Assembly (NCBI GenBank): GCA_964555735.1 | Contig: CAZKTS010000193.1 | Coordinates: 1 to 43,767 of the forward strand | Origin: CAZKTS01 sp964555735 | GTDB taxonomy: Bacteria; Actinomycetota; Acidimicrobiia; IMCC26256; PALSA-555 | Direction of reading: 5' to 3' | DNA length: 43,767 nt | Notes under the pieces: model-generated | Databases searched by the model: none | Seen by the model: the letters and a program-made list of their open reading frames with translations, nothing else | What the model was told of the DNA's origin: nothing | Program-made: the position numbers and the translations under genes | Shown: positions 1-7,634 of the stretch, in pieces | Layout of the letters: every line of letters begins with the position of its first letter | Numbering within the stretch: the first letter of the stretch is position 1

Positions 1-73
1 CCATGGTGGCGATGGTGGCGTCGTCGTTGTAGCAGGGGAAGAACGCGGAGATCGAGGTGACCGCCGGGTTCAC
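1..73 (-). CDS. Family 2 glycosyltransferase, N-terminal fragment
   Basis: Only the first 24 codons lie in the window; the rest runs off the left edge. The reading starts at a GTG (73-71) that shares four bases with the TGA stop (72-70) of the aminotransferase gene upstream, a translational-coupling overlap. The peptide contains SAFFPCYND followed by ATIATM, which matches the first beta strand and nucleotide-binding start of GT2 (GT-A fold) enzymes that transfer sugars from UDP-, GDP- or dolichyl-linked donors. Its place at the end of an epimerase-aminotransferase operon fits surface polysaccharide or glycolipid assembly. The donor and acceptor cannot be told from this fragment. Confidence 0.7.
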   Translation of the reverse strand, partial: MNPAVTSISAFFPCYNDDATIATM

Positions 74-1113
74 TGGAGCGCGCGACACACCGCCTCGATC
101 TCTCCGTCGGTCATCTCGGGGAAGCAGGGCAACGATACGCACTCGGCCGCCCACGCCTCCGCACTCGGGCACGGCGCCAGGACGTAGGCCGAGTAGGCGG
201 CCTGCTGCGTGAGGGCACGGGCGTAGTGCACGGCGGTGTCGAACGGCAGAGAGGCGCGGAAGGCCTCGCGGTCCGGCCGGCGGAGGACGGCCAGGTGGTG
301 CACGTGGCGGGGGTGGTCCGCCTGCCACCGCTCCCCCGGCGCTGCGGCCCGGTACGCCGCCGCGATGGCTCGGCGCCGGGCCGTGTGCTCGGGCAGGCGG
401 GCCAGCCCCACCCGCAGGGCGGCCGCCTCGACCTCCGACAGCCGCGAGTTCCCCGACACCACCGTGTGCTCGTAGCCCTCCCCGGCCGCCAGGCCGTGCG
501 TTCGCCGCGCCCGCACCGCATCGGCGATCTCGACGTCGTCGGTGACCACGGCACCGCCGTCACCGATCCCACCCAGGTTCTTCGTCGGGTAGAAGCTGAA
601 CGCGGCTGCGGCCGACGGCGCCGCGGGGTCGAGCGCGCCGATCGCCTGCGCCGCGTCCTCGACGATCGGGACGCCCAGATCCGGGAGGTCGGCGGGACGC
701 CCGTACAGGTGCACGGGCACGACCGCGCGGGTCCGCGGCGTCACCGCTGCGGTCGCCGCGCCCGCATCGATGCCGGCGGTCTCCGGATCGACGTCGACGA
801 AGACCGGGACGGCACCGAGCGCGCACACGGCGGCAGCGGTCGGCACCGCGGTGAGCGCAGGCACGATGACCTCATCGCCCGGTGCGACCCCCACCGCGAG
901 CAGGGCCAGGCGGAGTGCCTCCGTGCCGGATGCGACGGCGACCGCGTGGCGCCGGCCGGCGTACGCGGCCAGCTCGGCCTCGAACGCCTCGGTCTCCGGT
1001 CCGAGCAGGTAGCGCCCGGAGGCGATCGCGCGCGCGACTGCGGCCGAGAGTTCGGGTTCGAGCCCCGCCGTCCTGCGTCCGAGATCCACGACCGGGAGCC
1101 GCCCGGCCGTCAT
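70..1113 (-). CDS. DegT/DnrJ/EryC1/StrS-family sugar aminotransferase
   Basis: A 347-residue PLP enzyme of the usual family length. Members transaminate nucleotide-linked keto-sugars, usually with glutamate as amino donor. The cofactor lysine is in SFYPTKNLGGIGDGG, near residue 178. The motif SGTEALRLAL near residue 62 matches the phosphate-binding part, and the VEDAAQAIGA segment carries the Asp/Gln pair that contacts the pyridine ring. It starts at ATG 1113, only 13 bases after the stop of the epimerase-like gene, and its own stop overlaps the next glycosyltransferase start, so the three genes look like one operon. The likely product is an amino-deoxysugar for a cell-surface glycan. The exact sugar is unknown. 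Confidence 0.9.
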   Translation of the reverse strand: MTAGRLPVVDLGRRTAGLEPELSAAVARAIASGRYLLGPETEAFEAELAAYAGRRHAVAVASGTEALRLALLAVGVAPGDEVIVPALTAVPTAAAVCALGAVPVFVDVDPETAGIDAGAATAAVTPRTRAVVPVHLYGRPADLPDLGVPIVEDAAQAIGALDPAAPSAAAAFSFYPTKNLGGIGDGGAVVTDDVEIADAVRARRTHGLAAGEGYEHTVVSGNSRLSEVEAAALRVGLARLPEHTARRRAIAAAYRAAAPGERWQADHPRHVHHLAVLRRPDREAFRASLPFDTAVHYARALTQQAAYSAYVLAPCPSAEAWAAECVSLPCFPEMTDGEIEAVCRALQ

Positions 1114-1126
1114 CGCCGGACCGGGT

Positions 1127-2125
1127 TCAGAGGTACCACTCGAGGTGGCGGCGGTAGAACGCGATCGTGCGCTCGATCCCGGCGGCGAAGCTCGTCTCGG
1201 GCGCCCAGCCGAGCAGACGCTTGGCCTTCGAGGAGTCCCCGAAGTACGAGCCGATGTCGATGGCGTCCCGGTCGGCCGGCCACTCCACGTACTCCACGGC
1301 GCCCGATCCGGCGGCCGCGACGACGGCTTCGGCGATCTCGCGCAGGGGGAGATGCTCGTCGTTGCCGACGTTGAAGATCTCCCCGGTGGCGTCCGGGCTG
1401 AGCGCAGCTCGCAGGAGGCACTCGACGACGTCGTCGACGAAGAGGCAGTCGCGCTGCTGCGCGCCGTCCCCGAACACTCGGAGGGTCTCCCCGCGCAGCA
1501 CGCGGCGCACGAAGATCGGGAGGAAGCCCTGGAAGTCGTCGCGCAGGCGTTGACGCGGGCCGTAGACGTTCGTGAGGCGCACGACGGTGGTGGGCACGCC
1601 GTAGCACTCGCGATAGAGCAGGTGGAACTGCTCGGCCGCGTGCTTGGTGATGCCGTTCACGTCGACCGGTGCGACCGGATGCTCCTCGTCGACCGGGAGG
1701 TAGCGCGGCTTCCCGAACAGCTGCCGCGTCGAGGTGTAGACGACCGTCGCGGTGGGGTTGTCGGCGCGCAGACCCTCGAGGAGGGCGACCTGGCTCCGGG
1801 TGTTGACGTCGAGGTCGAAGAGCGGGTCGTCCATGGAGTCGACGTGGCTCACCTGCCCAGCCAGGTTGAAGACGATCTCCGCGCCGCCGAGGACCTCGCG
1901 GGCGGCCGCCTCGCCGAGGTCGGCGCGCACCACGTCGATCGCCTCCCGCTCCGGACCCTCGAGGTTGTGGGGGTTCGCCCCGTGGCGCTCGTGCTCGATG
2001 TCGACGACCGTCACGGTCGCGCCGTCGCGCACCAGCCGCAGCGCGAGGTTCGAGCCGATGAAGCCGAGGCCACCCGTGACGACGCACCGGCGCCCGGCGA
2101 ACGCGTCCGATGCCAGGGGTTCCAC
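1127..2125 (-). CDS. NAD-dependent epimerase/dehydratase (extended SDR), atypical active site
   Basis: A 332-residue nucleotide-sugar SDR that starts at GTG 2125. The Rossmann motif GGLGFIG is at residues 18-24, and the end of the NAD half has TSTRQLFGKPRYLP. The usual YxxxK catalytic pair of UDP-glucose 4-epimerase and dTDP-glucose dehydratase relatives is here NGITK (about residues 155-159), so the lysine stays but the tyrosine is asparagine. The C-terminal substrate motifs are normal (RLTNVYGPRQ, FGDGAQQRDCLFVDDV). The gene heads the operon with the aminotransferase and glycosyltransferase, so it probably makes or alters their nucleotide sugar. A -10 box sits 9 bases before the start codon. 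Confidence 0.85.
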   Translation of the reverse strand: MEPLASDAFAGRRCVVTGGLGFIGSNLALRLVRDGATVTVVDIEHERHGANPHNLEGPEREAIDVVRADLGEAAAREVLGGAEIVFNLAGQVSHVDSMDDPLFDLDVNTRSQVALLEGLRADNPTATVVYTSTRQLFGKPRYLPVDEEHPVAPVDVNGITKHAAEQFHLLYRECYGVPTTVVRLTNVYGPRQRLRDDFQGFLPIFVRRVLRGETLRVFGDGAQQRDCLFVDDVVECLLRAALSPDATGEIFNVGNDEHLPLREIAEAVVAAAGSGAVEYVEWPADRDAIDIGSYFGDSSKAKRLLGWAPETSFAAGIERTIAFYRRHLEWYL

Positions 2126-2134
2126 GCGGGGGCC

Positions 2135-2140
2135 AGCCTA
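2135..2140 (-). promoter_or_regulatory. -10 box of the sugar operon, near-leaderless
   Basis: TAGGCT on the minus strand lies 9 bases before GTG 2125. With the usual 6-8 base distance to the transcription start, the mRNA would begin 1-3 bases before the start codon. No clear -35 is visible. Confidence 0.5.
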
Positions 2141-2178
2141 ATTTCGCCTGAGGACCCGCTGAAGGCTCTCGTCGAGCG

Positions 2179-2949
2179 CTACCGGTCCACGGGCTCGAGC
2201 CGCAGGACCGCCGACGTGCGGACCTCGCCGCCGACCGTCAGCCAGCACCACAGGGTTCGGTCGTCGCCGTCGGTGACCAGCTCCACGACGTCGTCCCGGT
2301 CGATCGTGGCCCGGTATTCGACCTCGGCCCCGACCACCCGCCGGCCGGCGCCGGCCGCCGCGAGGGCGTCCTCCACCGCGGCCCAGGTGATCGCGTTGTT
2401 CACGTGGGCGAGCACATCGACGTCGGTCTGACGCAGCGGCCACGGACGGCTGCTCGCGCCGGGTGGCGGCGGCGCGTGACGCAGGCGGCCGCTCACGGAG
2501 CGCCCGTCGGCCGCGCGGCCGTAGAGGTCGAAGAACCAGTCCTCGAGTCGAGCCGGACGCCCGTCGGCGTCGACGTAGACCCAGATCGCGGCGACCTCGG
2601 CGCGGATCGATCCACCGGCGCGGACCGTCGTGCGACGCTCGGCGATCCGCCCCCCCGTGCCCGAGCAGAACGTCGTGAGCTCGACGCGCTCGCGAAACGC
2701 CGGCAGCTCACCGAAGCGGAGCACCGCGCGACGCAGGACCCACGCGCCGACGATGCCGGCGTCGTCGACATCGTCGGCGGCGACGTCCTGGAGGTAGCGC
2801 GCGAGTGCGTCGAGGCGGAGTCGCCCCGACGCGGTGACGTCGCCGAGGCGCACCACGCGGTCGCGTGTGATCCGCCGGCCGTCGGCCGGGCAGTCGACCA
2901 GCTCGATCTCGTCGGCCGCAGGTGCGGTCGTCGGCGCCTCGCCATCCAC
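2179..2949 (-). CDS. Acyl-ACP thioesterase (FatA/FatB-like double hotdog)
   Basis: A 256-residue protein that would hydrolyse acyl-ACP (possibly acyl-CoA) to free fatty acid in the cytoplasm. Two hotdog halves can be seen: the first starts with VRLGDVTASGRLRLDALARY and has AAIWVYVDADGRPARLEDWF, and the second carries DVDVLAHVNNAITW at about residues 177-190. That second motif matches the DxxxHVNNxxY/W active-site signature of acyl-ACP thioesterases, with the conserved Asn and His. The start is GTG 2949, preceded by GAGGAC. It is divergent from the MMPL transporter and 53 bases downstream of nothing else on its strand, so probably a single gene. Pairing with an MMPL lipid exporter suggests a lipid-related role, which is inference. 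Confidence 0.85.
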   Translation of the reverse strand: MDGEAPTTAPAADEIELVDCPADGRRITRDRVVRLGDVTASGRLRLDALARYLQDVAADDVDDAGIVGAWVLRRAVLRFGELPAFRERVELTTFCSGTGGRIAERRTTVRAGGSIRAEVAAIWVYVDADGRPARLEDWFFDLYGRAADGRSVSGRLRHAPPPPGASSRPWPLRQTDVDVLAHVNNAITWAAVEDALAAAGAGRRVVGAEVEYRATIDRDDVVELVTDGDDRTLWCWLTVGGEVRTSAVLRLEPVDR

Positions 2950-2970
2950 GTCCTCATCGTCCCACGCGCG

Positions 2971-2976
2971 TAGCCT
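2971..2976 (+). promoter_or_regulatory. -10 box of the MMPL gene, leaderless
   Basis: TAGCCT lies 8 bases before GTG 2985, which places the transcription start at or next to the start codon. This supports GTG 2985 over an upstream in-frame GTG at 2922 that would overlap the divergent thioesterase gene. Confidence 0.5.
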
Positions 2977-2984
2977 CCGAGGCG

Positions 2985-5126
2985 GTGGCGGCGCTGCTCG
3001 ATCGACTCGGACGCCTCGCGGCGCGGCGACACCGGCGCTTCATCGTCGGCTGGATCGTCGGAGCGATCGCCGTCATCGCCCTCGCGGTCGGGAGCGGCGG
3101 CACCACCTTCGACAACTTCACCATCCCGAACTCCGGCTCCCAGACCGCGCTGGATCTCCTCGAGTCGCGCTTCCCTGCGCAGTCGGGCGGCGGTGCCACG
3201 GTGGTGGTGCACGCGCCGACCGGCACGCTCGCCAGCAGCCAGTACCAGGACGCCATCGACGAGACCGCGGCGAACCTCGCCAAGCTGCCGCAGCAGTCGA
3301 CGGTCACCCCGCCGGTCACCTCGTCCGACAAGACGACGGCGATCGTCGCGGTGCAGTACACGGAGACGGTGCCGGAGCTCGGCGTTCCGGCGTTCGACGA
3401 TCTCGAGGCCGCGACCGCGCCGGCGACGGCAGCGGGGCTCCAGGTCGAGTTCGGTGGGGCGCTCGTCGACTACGCGCAGTCACCCAAGAGCGATGCCTCC
3501 GACCTCGTCGGCCTGTTCGTCGCCATCATCATCCTGCTCTTCGCGTTCGGATCGTTCGTCGCCGCGGGCCTGCCCATCGGCACCGCGCTGCTGGGGCTCG
3601 CGGTGGGCATCTCCGGCATCTTCCTGCTCGCGTCGGTCACCGACGTCGGCACCGCGGCGCCCGCGCTCGCCTCGATGATCGGCCTCGGCGTCGGCATCGA
3701 CTACTCCCTCTTCATCGTCACCCGACACCGCGAGAACCTCGCGGCGGGCATGGACGTGGAGGCCGCCGCCGGTCGCGCGCTCTCGACCGCGGGCCAGGCC
3801 GTCCTGTTCGCCGGGACGACGGTGGTGATCGCGATCTGCGGCCTGCTCATCGCCGGGATCCCCTACGTCGCGGTGCTCGGGTTCTCGGCGGCGATCGTCG
3901 TCGTGGTGATGATGCTCGCCGCGCTCACCCTCCTGCCCGCGCTCCTCGGACTGGTGGGCCGCCGGATCGAGCACCGCACGATCCACCTCGGGCGCCGGCA
4001 CCAGAAGACCGCGTCGGGCGAGGCGACCGACCCAACCCCCGACGGTCGGCTGCCGTTCTGGGGCCGGTGGGCAACGGGCGTCGCGAAGCACGCGTGGCCA
4101 TGCGCCATCGTGAGCGTGCTGCTGCTGCTCACCCTGGCCGCACCGTTCCTGTCGATCCGCTACGGCGAAGCGGACGACAGCACCGCACCCGCCGACTCCA
4201 CCCAGCACCTTGCGTTCGAGCTGATCGCCGACGGCTTCGGGGCCGGCGCCAACGGTCCGCTCGCGATCGTGGTGACGCACCCCGACGGCGAGGTCCCGGC
4301 GGATCTCGTGTCCGCGATCGAGAAGACGCCGGGCGTCGCCAGCGTCGCGCCGCCCGACACGAACGCGGCCGGCAACACGACCGTGCTCGACGTGATCCCG
4401 ACGACGGCGCCGGATGCGGAAGCGACCTCGAACCTGGTCAACACGCTGCGCAGCGACGTGATCCCGAAGGCGCTGGTGGGCACCGACGCCCAGGCGTACG
4501 TCGGCGGGGTCACGGCTGCCTACATCGACATCGGCGACCGCATCGCCGAGCGGCTCCCCTACTTCATCGGCCTCGTGGTGCTGCTGAGCTTCCTGCTGCT
4601 CATGCTCGTGTTCCACTCGATCGTCATCCCGGCCACCGCCGCGGTGATGAACCTGCTCTCGGTCGGCGCGGCGTACGGCGTGACCGTCGCGGTCTTCCAG
4701 TGGGGCTGGGGCAAGGAGCTGCTCGGGCTCTCGAGCACCATCCCGATCATCTCGTTCGTGCCGATGATGATGTTCGCGATCCTCTTCGGTCTCTCGATGG
4801 ACTACCAGGTGTTCCTGCTCACGCGGATCCGCGAGGAGTACGACAAGCAGGGCGACACGCGCGCCGCGGTGGTCACCGGCGTGTCGAAGACGGCTCGGGT
4901 CATCACGTCGGCGGCGCTGATCATGATCGCGGTGTTCCTGAGCTTCGTCGCCAGCCCGATCCCCGAGATCAAGATGTTCGGCCTCGGGCTCGCGGTGGCC
5001 GTCGCCGTCGACTCCACGATCGTGCGCATGGTGCTGGTGCCCGCACTGATGGAGATCCTGGGGAAGGCCAACTGGTGGTTCCCGGCCTGGCTCGGCCGGG
5101 TCCTCCCCAAGATCACCATCGAGTAG
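2985..5126 (+). CDS. MMPL/RND-family membrane transporter
   Basis: About 713 residues with two repeated membrane halves of roughly six helices each and two large external loops (about residues 50-165 and 390-535). Each half carries the family motif in its second helix block: GLGVGIDYSLFIVTRHRE near residue 232 and FGLSMDYQVFLLTRIREE near residue 600. These hold the Asp-Tyr pairs used for proton coupling. Actinobacterial MMPL proteins export lipids, siderophores or drugs using the proton gradient. A GTG start at 2985 puts the first helix at residue 18 and agrees with the -10 box position. GTG 2922 is a possible longer start. The cargo is unknown; the adjacent thioesterase makes a fatty-acid-derived lipid plausible. 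Confidence 0.9.
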   Translation: MAALLDRLGRLAARRHRRFIVGWIVGAIAVIALAVGSGGTTFDNFTIPNSGSQTALDLLESRFPAQSGGGATVVVHAPTGTLASSQYQDAIDETAANLAKLPQQSTVTPPVTSSDKTTAIVAVQYTETVPELGVPAFDDLEAATAPATAAGLQVEFGGALVDYAQSPKSDASDLVGLFVAIIILLFAFGSFVAAGLPIGTALLGLAVGISGIFLLASVTDVGTAAPALASMIGLGVGIDYSLFIVTRHRENLAAGMDVEAAAGRALSTAGQAVLFAGTTVVIAICGLLIAGIPYVAVLGFSAAIVVVVMMLAALTLLPALLGLVGRRIEHRTIHLGRRHQKTASGEATDPTPDGRLPFWGRWATGVAKHAWPCAIVSVLLLLTLAAPFLSIRYGEADDSTAPADSTQHLAFELIADGFGAGANGPLAIVVTHPDGEVPADLVSAIEKTPGVASVAPPDTNAAGNTTVLDVIPTTAPDAEATSNLVNTLRSDVIPKALVGTDAQAYVGGVTAAYIDIGDRIAERLPYFIGLVVLLSFLLLMLVFHSIVIPATAAVMNLLSVGAAYGVTVAVFQWGWGKELLGLSSTIPIISFVPMMMFAILFGLSMDYQVFLLTRIREEYDKQGDTRAAVVTGVSKTARVITSAALIMIAVFLSFVASPIPEIKMFGLGLAVAVAVDSTIVRMVLVPALMEILGKANWWFPAWLGRVLPKITIE

Positions 5127-5145
5127 CGCCCGCCCCGCGCGGTGT

Positions 5146-5859
5146 CTACGTGACCGTGAAGGTGATCGTCGGGCTCTGGATGCCCGGGTTGCCCGCGAGG
5201 TCAGGCTCCGGCGTCACGAACGCGGTGCGGATGCCGGGGCTCACGGCGACCGAGAAGGGTGCTGTCCAGAGCCCCCCGACCTGCGTCGCCGTGAGCGTGT
5301 TCCCTCCTCCATAGGTCACGGTCACCGACTCCGAGTCATTGACCGCGTTGCCGGCAGTGCCGGCGAACGTCACCGGCGACGCGACACCAGTTGCGTTGTT
5401 CGCAGGCGACGTGATGGCCGCCACCGGCGCAACGGTGTCGATCCGGACGGTCAGCTCACCGCTCGCCGCCGACGTGTTCCCCGCGGCGTCGCGCGCCTTC
5501 GCGGAGAAGAGGTGGTTGCCGTCGGAGAGCACGGACACGGTGACGCTGTAGTAGCCGCCCGTCGCCGTCCCGCTGCCGACCTTCGTCGACCCGTCGTAGA
5601 TGTCGACGATCGAGCCCGCTTCGGTCGCGACGCCCTCCAGCGTGGGCGTCGTGTCGTTGGTGATGTCGTCGTCCGGCTGGTCCCCGCTGTCGCTCGTGTA
5701 CTTCATGTTCGGCGTGGATGGCACCGGCGGTGCCGTCGTGTCCGCCGGCGGCGGAGGTGCAGTCGGGACGCAGGCTGCGAGGAGCGCGGCGCTGCCGACG
5801 AGCAGTGCGAGCGCGACGCCGCGGCGCGGCGCGCGGCGCGAACGAACGGACGAGACCAT
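5146..5859 (-). CDS. Lipoprotein with bacterial Ig-like repeats
   Basis: A roughly 237-residue exported protein. The N-terminus is RSRRAPRRGVALALL followed by a lipobox ending LLAAC, so the mature protein should be lipid-anchored at that Cys. After a Pro/Thr-rich linker come two Ig-like (Big) modules. The first is TPTLEGVATEAG to FSAKARDAAGNTSAASG, typical of repeated adhesin domains. The second is PVAAITSPANNATGVASPVT to the C-terminus. ATG 5859 is chosen because AGGGG lies 9 bases upstream; ATG 5886 would add nine residues but has no ribosome site. Its stop is 20 bases from that of the convergent MMPL gene. A surface binding or scaffold role is inferred; no enzyme motif is seen. Confidence 0.75.
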   Translation of the reverse strand: MVSSVRSRRAPRRGVALALLVGSAALLAACVPTAPPPPADTTAPPVPSTPNMKYTSDSGDQPDDDITNDTTPTLEGVATEAGSIVDIYDGSTKVGSGTATGGYYSVTVSVLSDGNHLFSAKARDAAGNTSAASGELTVRIDTVAPVAAITSPANNATGVASPVTFAGTAGNAVNDSESVTVTYGGGNTLTATQVGGLWTAPFSVAVSPGIRTAFVTPEPDLAGNPGIQSPTITFTVT

Positions 5860-5946
5860 CTGCCCCAACCCCTGATCTCCGCCCATCGTGTTGTGAAGCG
5901 AGGATCATGGAGTTCCCCGGCACGGCCCGTCAAAGGGGCGGCGGAG

Positions 5947-7209
5947 CTAGGAGACGCGCAGGTCCTTGAACGGCGTGCTCTTGTCGGGGCCCGGCTCCTT
6001 CGGGAGGCCGAGCACGCGCTCGCCGATGATGTTCTTCTGGATCTCGTCGGTGCCGCCGTAGATCGACGGCGCGGGCGCGAAGAGCGTCATCTCCTGCACG
6101 ACGCCGCCGCCGGTGGTCTCCGGACCGCTGAGCATGCCCTCGGGGCCGAGGATCGCCGGCCCGAGGTCGCGCACGAGCCGCGTGACCTTGCTCATCAGGA
6201 GCTTGGCGGTGTTGGCCTCGGGACCGGGGCCCTTGCCCGCCTTCACCGCGGCCTTCACCCGCATCGCGGTCATGCGGCCCAGCTCGTTGTACGTGTAGAG
6301 CTCGGCAAGGCGCTGCCGCAGCAGCGGGTCGTCCGAACGCCCGAGCTTCTCGGCGAGCTCACGCATGAAGTCGTAGCCGCGGCCGAACGCGCTCGGCTGC
6401 ACCGCGCCGCCGCGCGCGATGCGCTCCGCGACGTCCCCGACGCGCACCTCGAGCATCCCGCCCTTCTTCCCGGGGAAGGCGCCACCCCCCGCACCGCTGC
6501 CGCCGCTGCCGAGTCCGGCCCGCTCGTTCGCGAGCGTCGTGTTGGCCACGACCCAGCCGTTGTTGAGGCCGCCGATGCACGCATCGTCGGCGACGCGCGC
6601 GTCGTCGAAGAACACCTCGCTGAACAGCGCGCGGCCGGTCATCTCTCGCAGCGGCCGCACCTCGACGCCGGGCTGGTCCATCGAGAACGCGAAGTACGTG
6701 ATGCCCTTGTGCTTCGGAGCATCGGGGTCGGTGCGGGCGAGGAGCATGCCGAGGTCGGCCGACTGCCCGCCCGACGTCCACACCTTCTGCCCGTTGATGA
6801 TCCATTCGTCGCCGTCGCGCTCGGCCTTGGTCTGCACGCTCGCGAGGTCCGAGCCCGCGCCCGGCTCACTGAACAGCTGGCACCACGCCTCGGAGCCGTC
6901 GACGATCGGCCGCAGGTACCGGTCCTTCTGCTCGTCGGTGCCGTGCGTCACGATCGTCGGGCCCGCCAACAGCATGCCGAGGCCCGCGGGCGCGCCGATC
7001 GCGCCGGCGGCGCGGATCTCCTGCCCGACGACCGCGGCGGCGTCGCGCCCGAGGCCCTTGCCGAGCCACTGCTCGGGCCAGGTGGGCACCGCCCAACCGG
7101 AGTCGGCGAGCCGGGCCCACCACTCCGCCACCGTGAGGTCGGGATCCCAGGCCTCGGACAGCCATCCCTTCACCTCGGTGCGAACCTCGTCGAGCGTCAT
7201 CTCGGCCAT
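5947..7209 (-). CDS. Acyl-CoA dehydrogenase (FadE-type)
   Basis: A 420-residue flavoenzyme that oxidises an acyl-CoA to the 2-enoyl-CoA. The substrate/FAD segment is WCQLFSEPGAGSDLASVQT, followed by KVWTSGGQSADLGMLLART and the C-terminal IYGGTDEIQKNIIGERVLG. The canonical Glu of medium-chain enzymes (YEGT) is Gly here. A Glu-Arg pair in TLANERAGLG lies where isovaleryl-CoA dehydrogenase has its base, so that Glu may be catalytic (inference). The loop around residues 238-265 is Gly-rich and unusual. ATG 7209 has GGAG upstream and lies 13 bases after the ArsC-like gene, so both are probably cotranscribed. The type resembles mycobacterial FadE enzymes of steroid or branched-chain catabolism; the substrate is unknown. 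Confidence 0.9.
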   Translation of the reverse strand: MAEMTLDEVRTEVKGWLSEAWDPDLTVAEWWARLADSGWAVPTWPEQWLGKGLGRDAAAVVGQEIRAAGAIGAPAGLGMLLAGPTIVTHGTDEQKDRYLRPIVDGSEAWCQLFSEPGAGSDLASVQTKAERDGDEWIINGQKVWTSGGQSADLGMLLARTDPDAPKHKGITYFAFSMDQPGVEVRPLREMTGRALFSEVFFDDARVADDACIGGLNNGWVVANTTLANERAGLGSGGSGAGGGAFPGKKGGMLEVRVGDVAERIARGGAVQPSAFGRGYDFMRELAEKLGRSDDPLLRQRLAELYTYNELGRMTAMRVKAAVKAGKGPGPEANTAKLLMSKVTRLVRDLGPAILGPEGMLSGPETTGGGVVQEMTLFAPAPSIYGGTDEIQKNIIGERVLGLPKEPGPDKSTPFKDLRVS

Positions 7210-7222
7210 GGGTCGTCTCCAG

Positions 7223-7585
7223 TCAGGCGAGGAGGTCGAGGACCTTCTCCGGCGGGCGCGCGATCACCGCGCGATCACCGACGAAGACCACCGGCCGCTC
7301 CATCAGCTCGGGGTGCTCGAGCAGCAGCGTGACCACGTCGTCGCGCGACGTGTACCCCTTGGGGTCGAGGCCCAGCTCCTTGAAGCGGGCGTCGTGGCGC
7401 ACCAGCGCGCCAGGGTCGTCGGGGATCGCGTCGAGGATGCGGCCGAGGAGCGCCGCATCCGGCGGCGCGTCGAGGTACTGCACCACCTCCGCCTCCACGC
7501 CGCGGTCCCCGAGGAGCTCGAGGGCGCCACGGGACTTCGAGCACCGGGGGTTGTGGAGGATGAGGACGTCGGGGTCGCCGGCCAT
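7223..7585 (-). CDS. ArsC/YfgD-family arsenate reductase-like protein
   Basis: A 120-residue thioredoxin-fold protein of standard length for the glutaredoxin-dependent ArsC family. The motif HNPRCSKSRGALELL (residues 11-25) holds the single active-site Cys, and ERPVVFVGDRAVIARPP supplies the arginines that bind the oxyanion in ArsC. There is no arsenic transporter or ArsR nearby, and many genomic ArsC/YfgD proteins are not true arsenate reductases, so the reaction is uncertain. ATG 7585 lies 7 bases after a TAGCCT box, which predicts a leaderless mRNA. The acyl-CoA dehydrogenase follows after 13 bases. Confidence 0.8.
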   Translation of the reverse strand: MAGDPDVLILHNPRCSKSRGALELLGDRGVEAEVVQYLDAPPDAALLGRILDAIPDDPGALVRHDARFKELGLDPKGYTSRDDVVTLLLEHPELMERPVVFVGDRAVIARPPEKVLDLLA

Positions 7586-7592
7586 GGCTGCG

Positions 7593-7598
7593 AGGCTA
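7593..7598 (-). promoter_or_regulatory. -10 box of the arsC-like/dehydrogenase operon, leaderless
   Basis: TAGCCT on the minus strand ends 7 bases before ATG 7585. It overlaps the plus-strand box at 7597-7602 by two bases, so the two divergent promoters share their core. Confidence 0.5.
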
Positions 7599-7602
7599 CC
7601 GT
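7597..7602 (+). promoter_or_regulatory. -10 box of the diiron protein gene
   Basis: TACCGT lies 32 bases before ATG 7635. The predicted leader of about 25 bases contains the ribosome site GGAGGGG (7621-7627). It overlaps the minus-strand TAGCCT. Confidence 0.4.
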
Positions 7603-7634
7603 GGAGTAACACGACACTTCGGAGGGGCACCCGG

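Noticed and set aside
2922..2984. N-terminal extension of the MMPL transporter from GTG 2922
   Set aside because: It would overlap the divergent thioesterase start, adds a His/Pro/Arg-rich tail with no family match, and lies upstream of the TAGCCT box that places the transcript start near GTG 2985.
7223..7585. Arsenic resistance operon
   Set aside because: Only the ArsC-like gene is present. No ArsR, ArsB/Acr3 or ArsA is near, and the partner gene is an acyl-CoA dehydrogenase.
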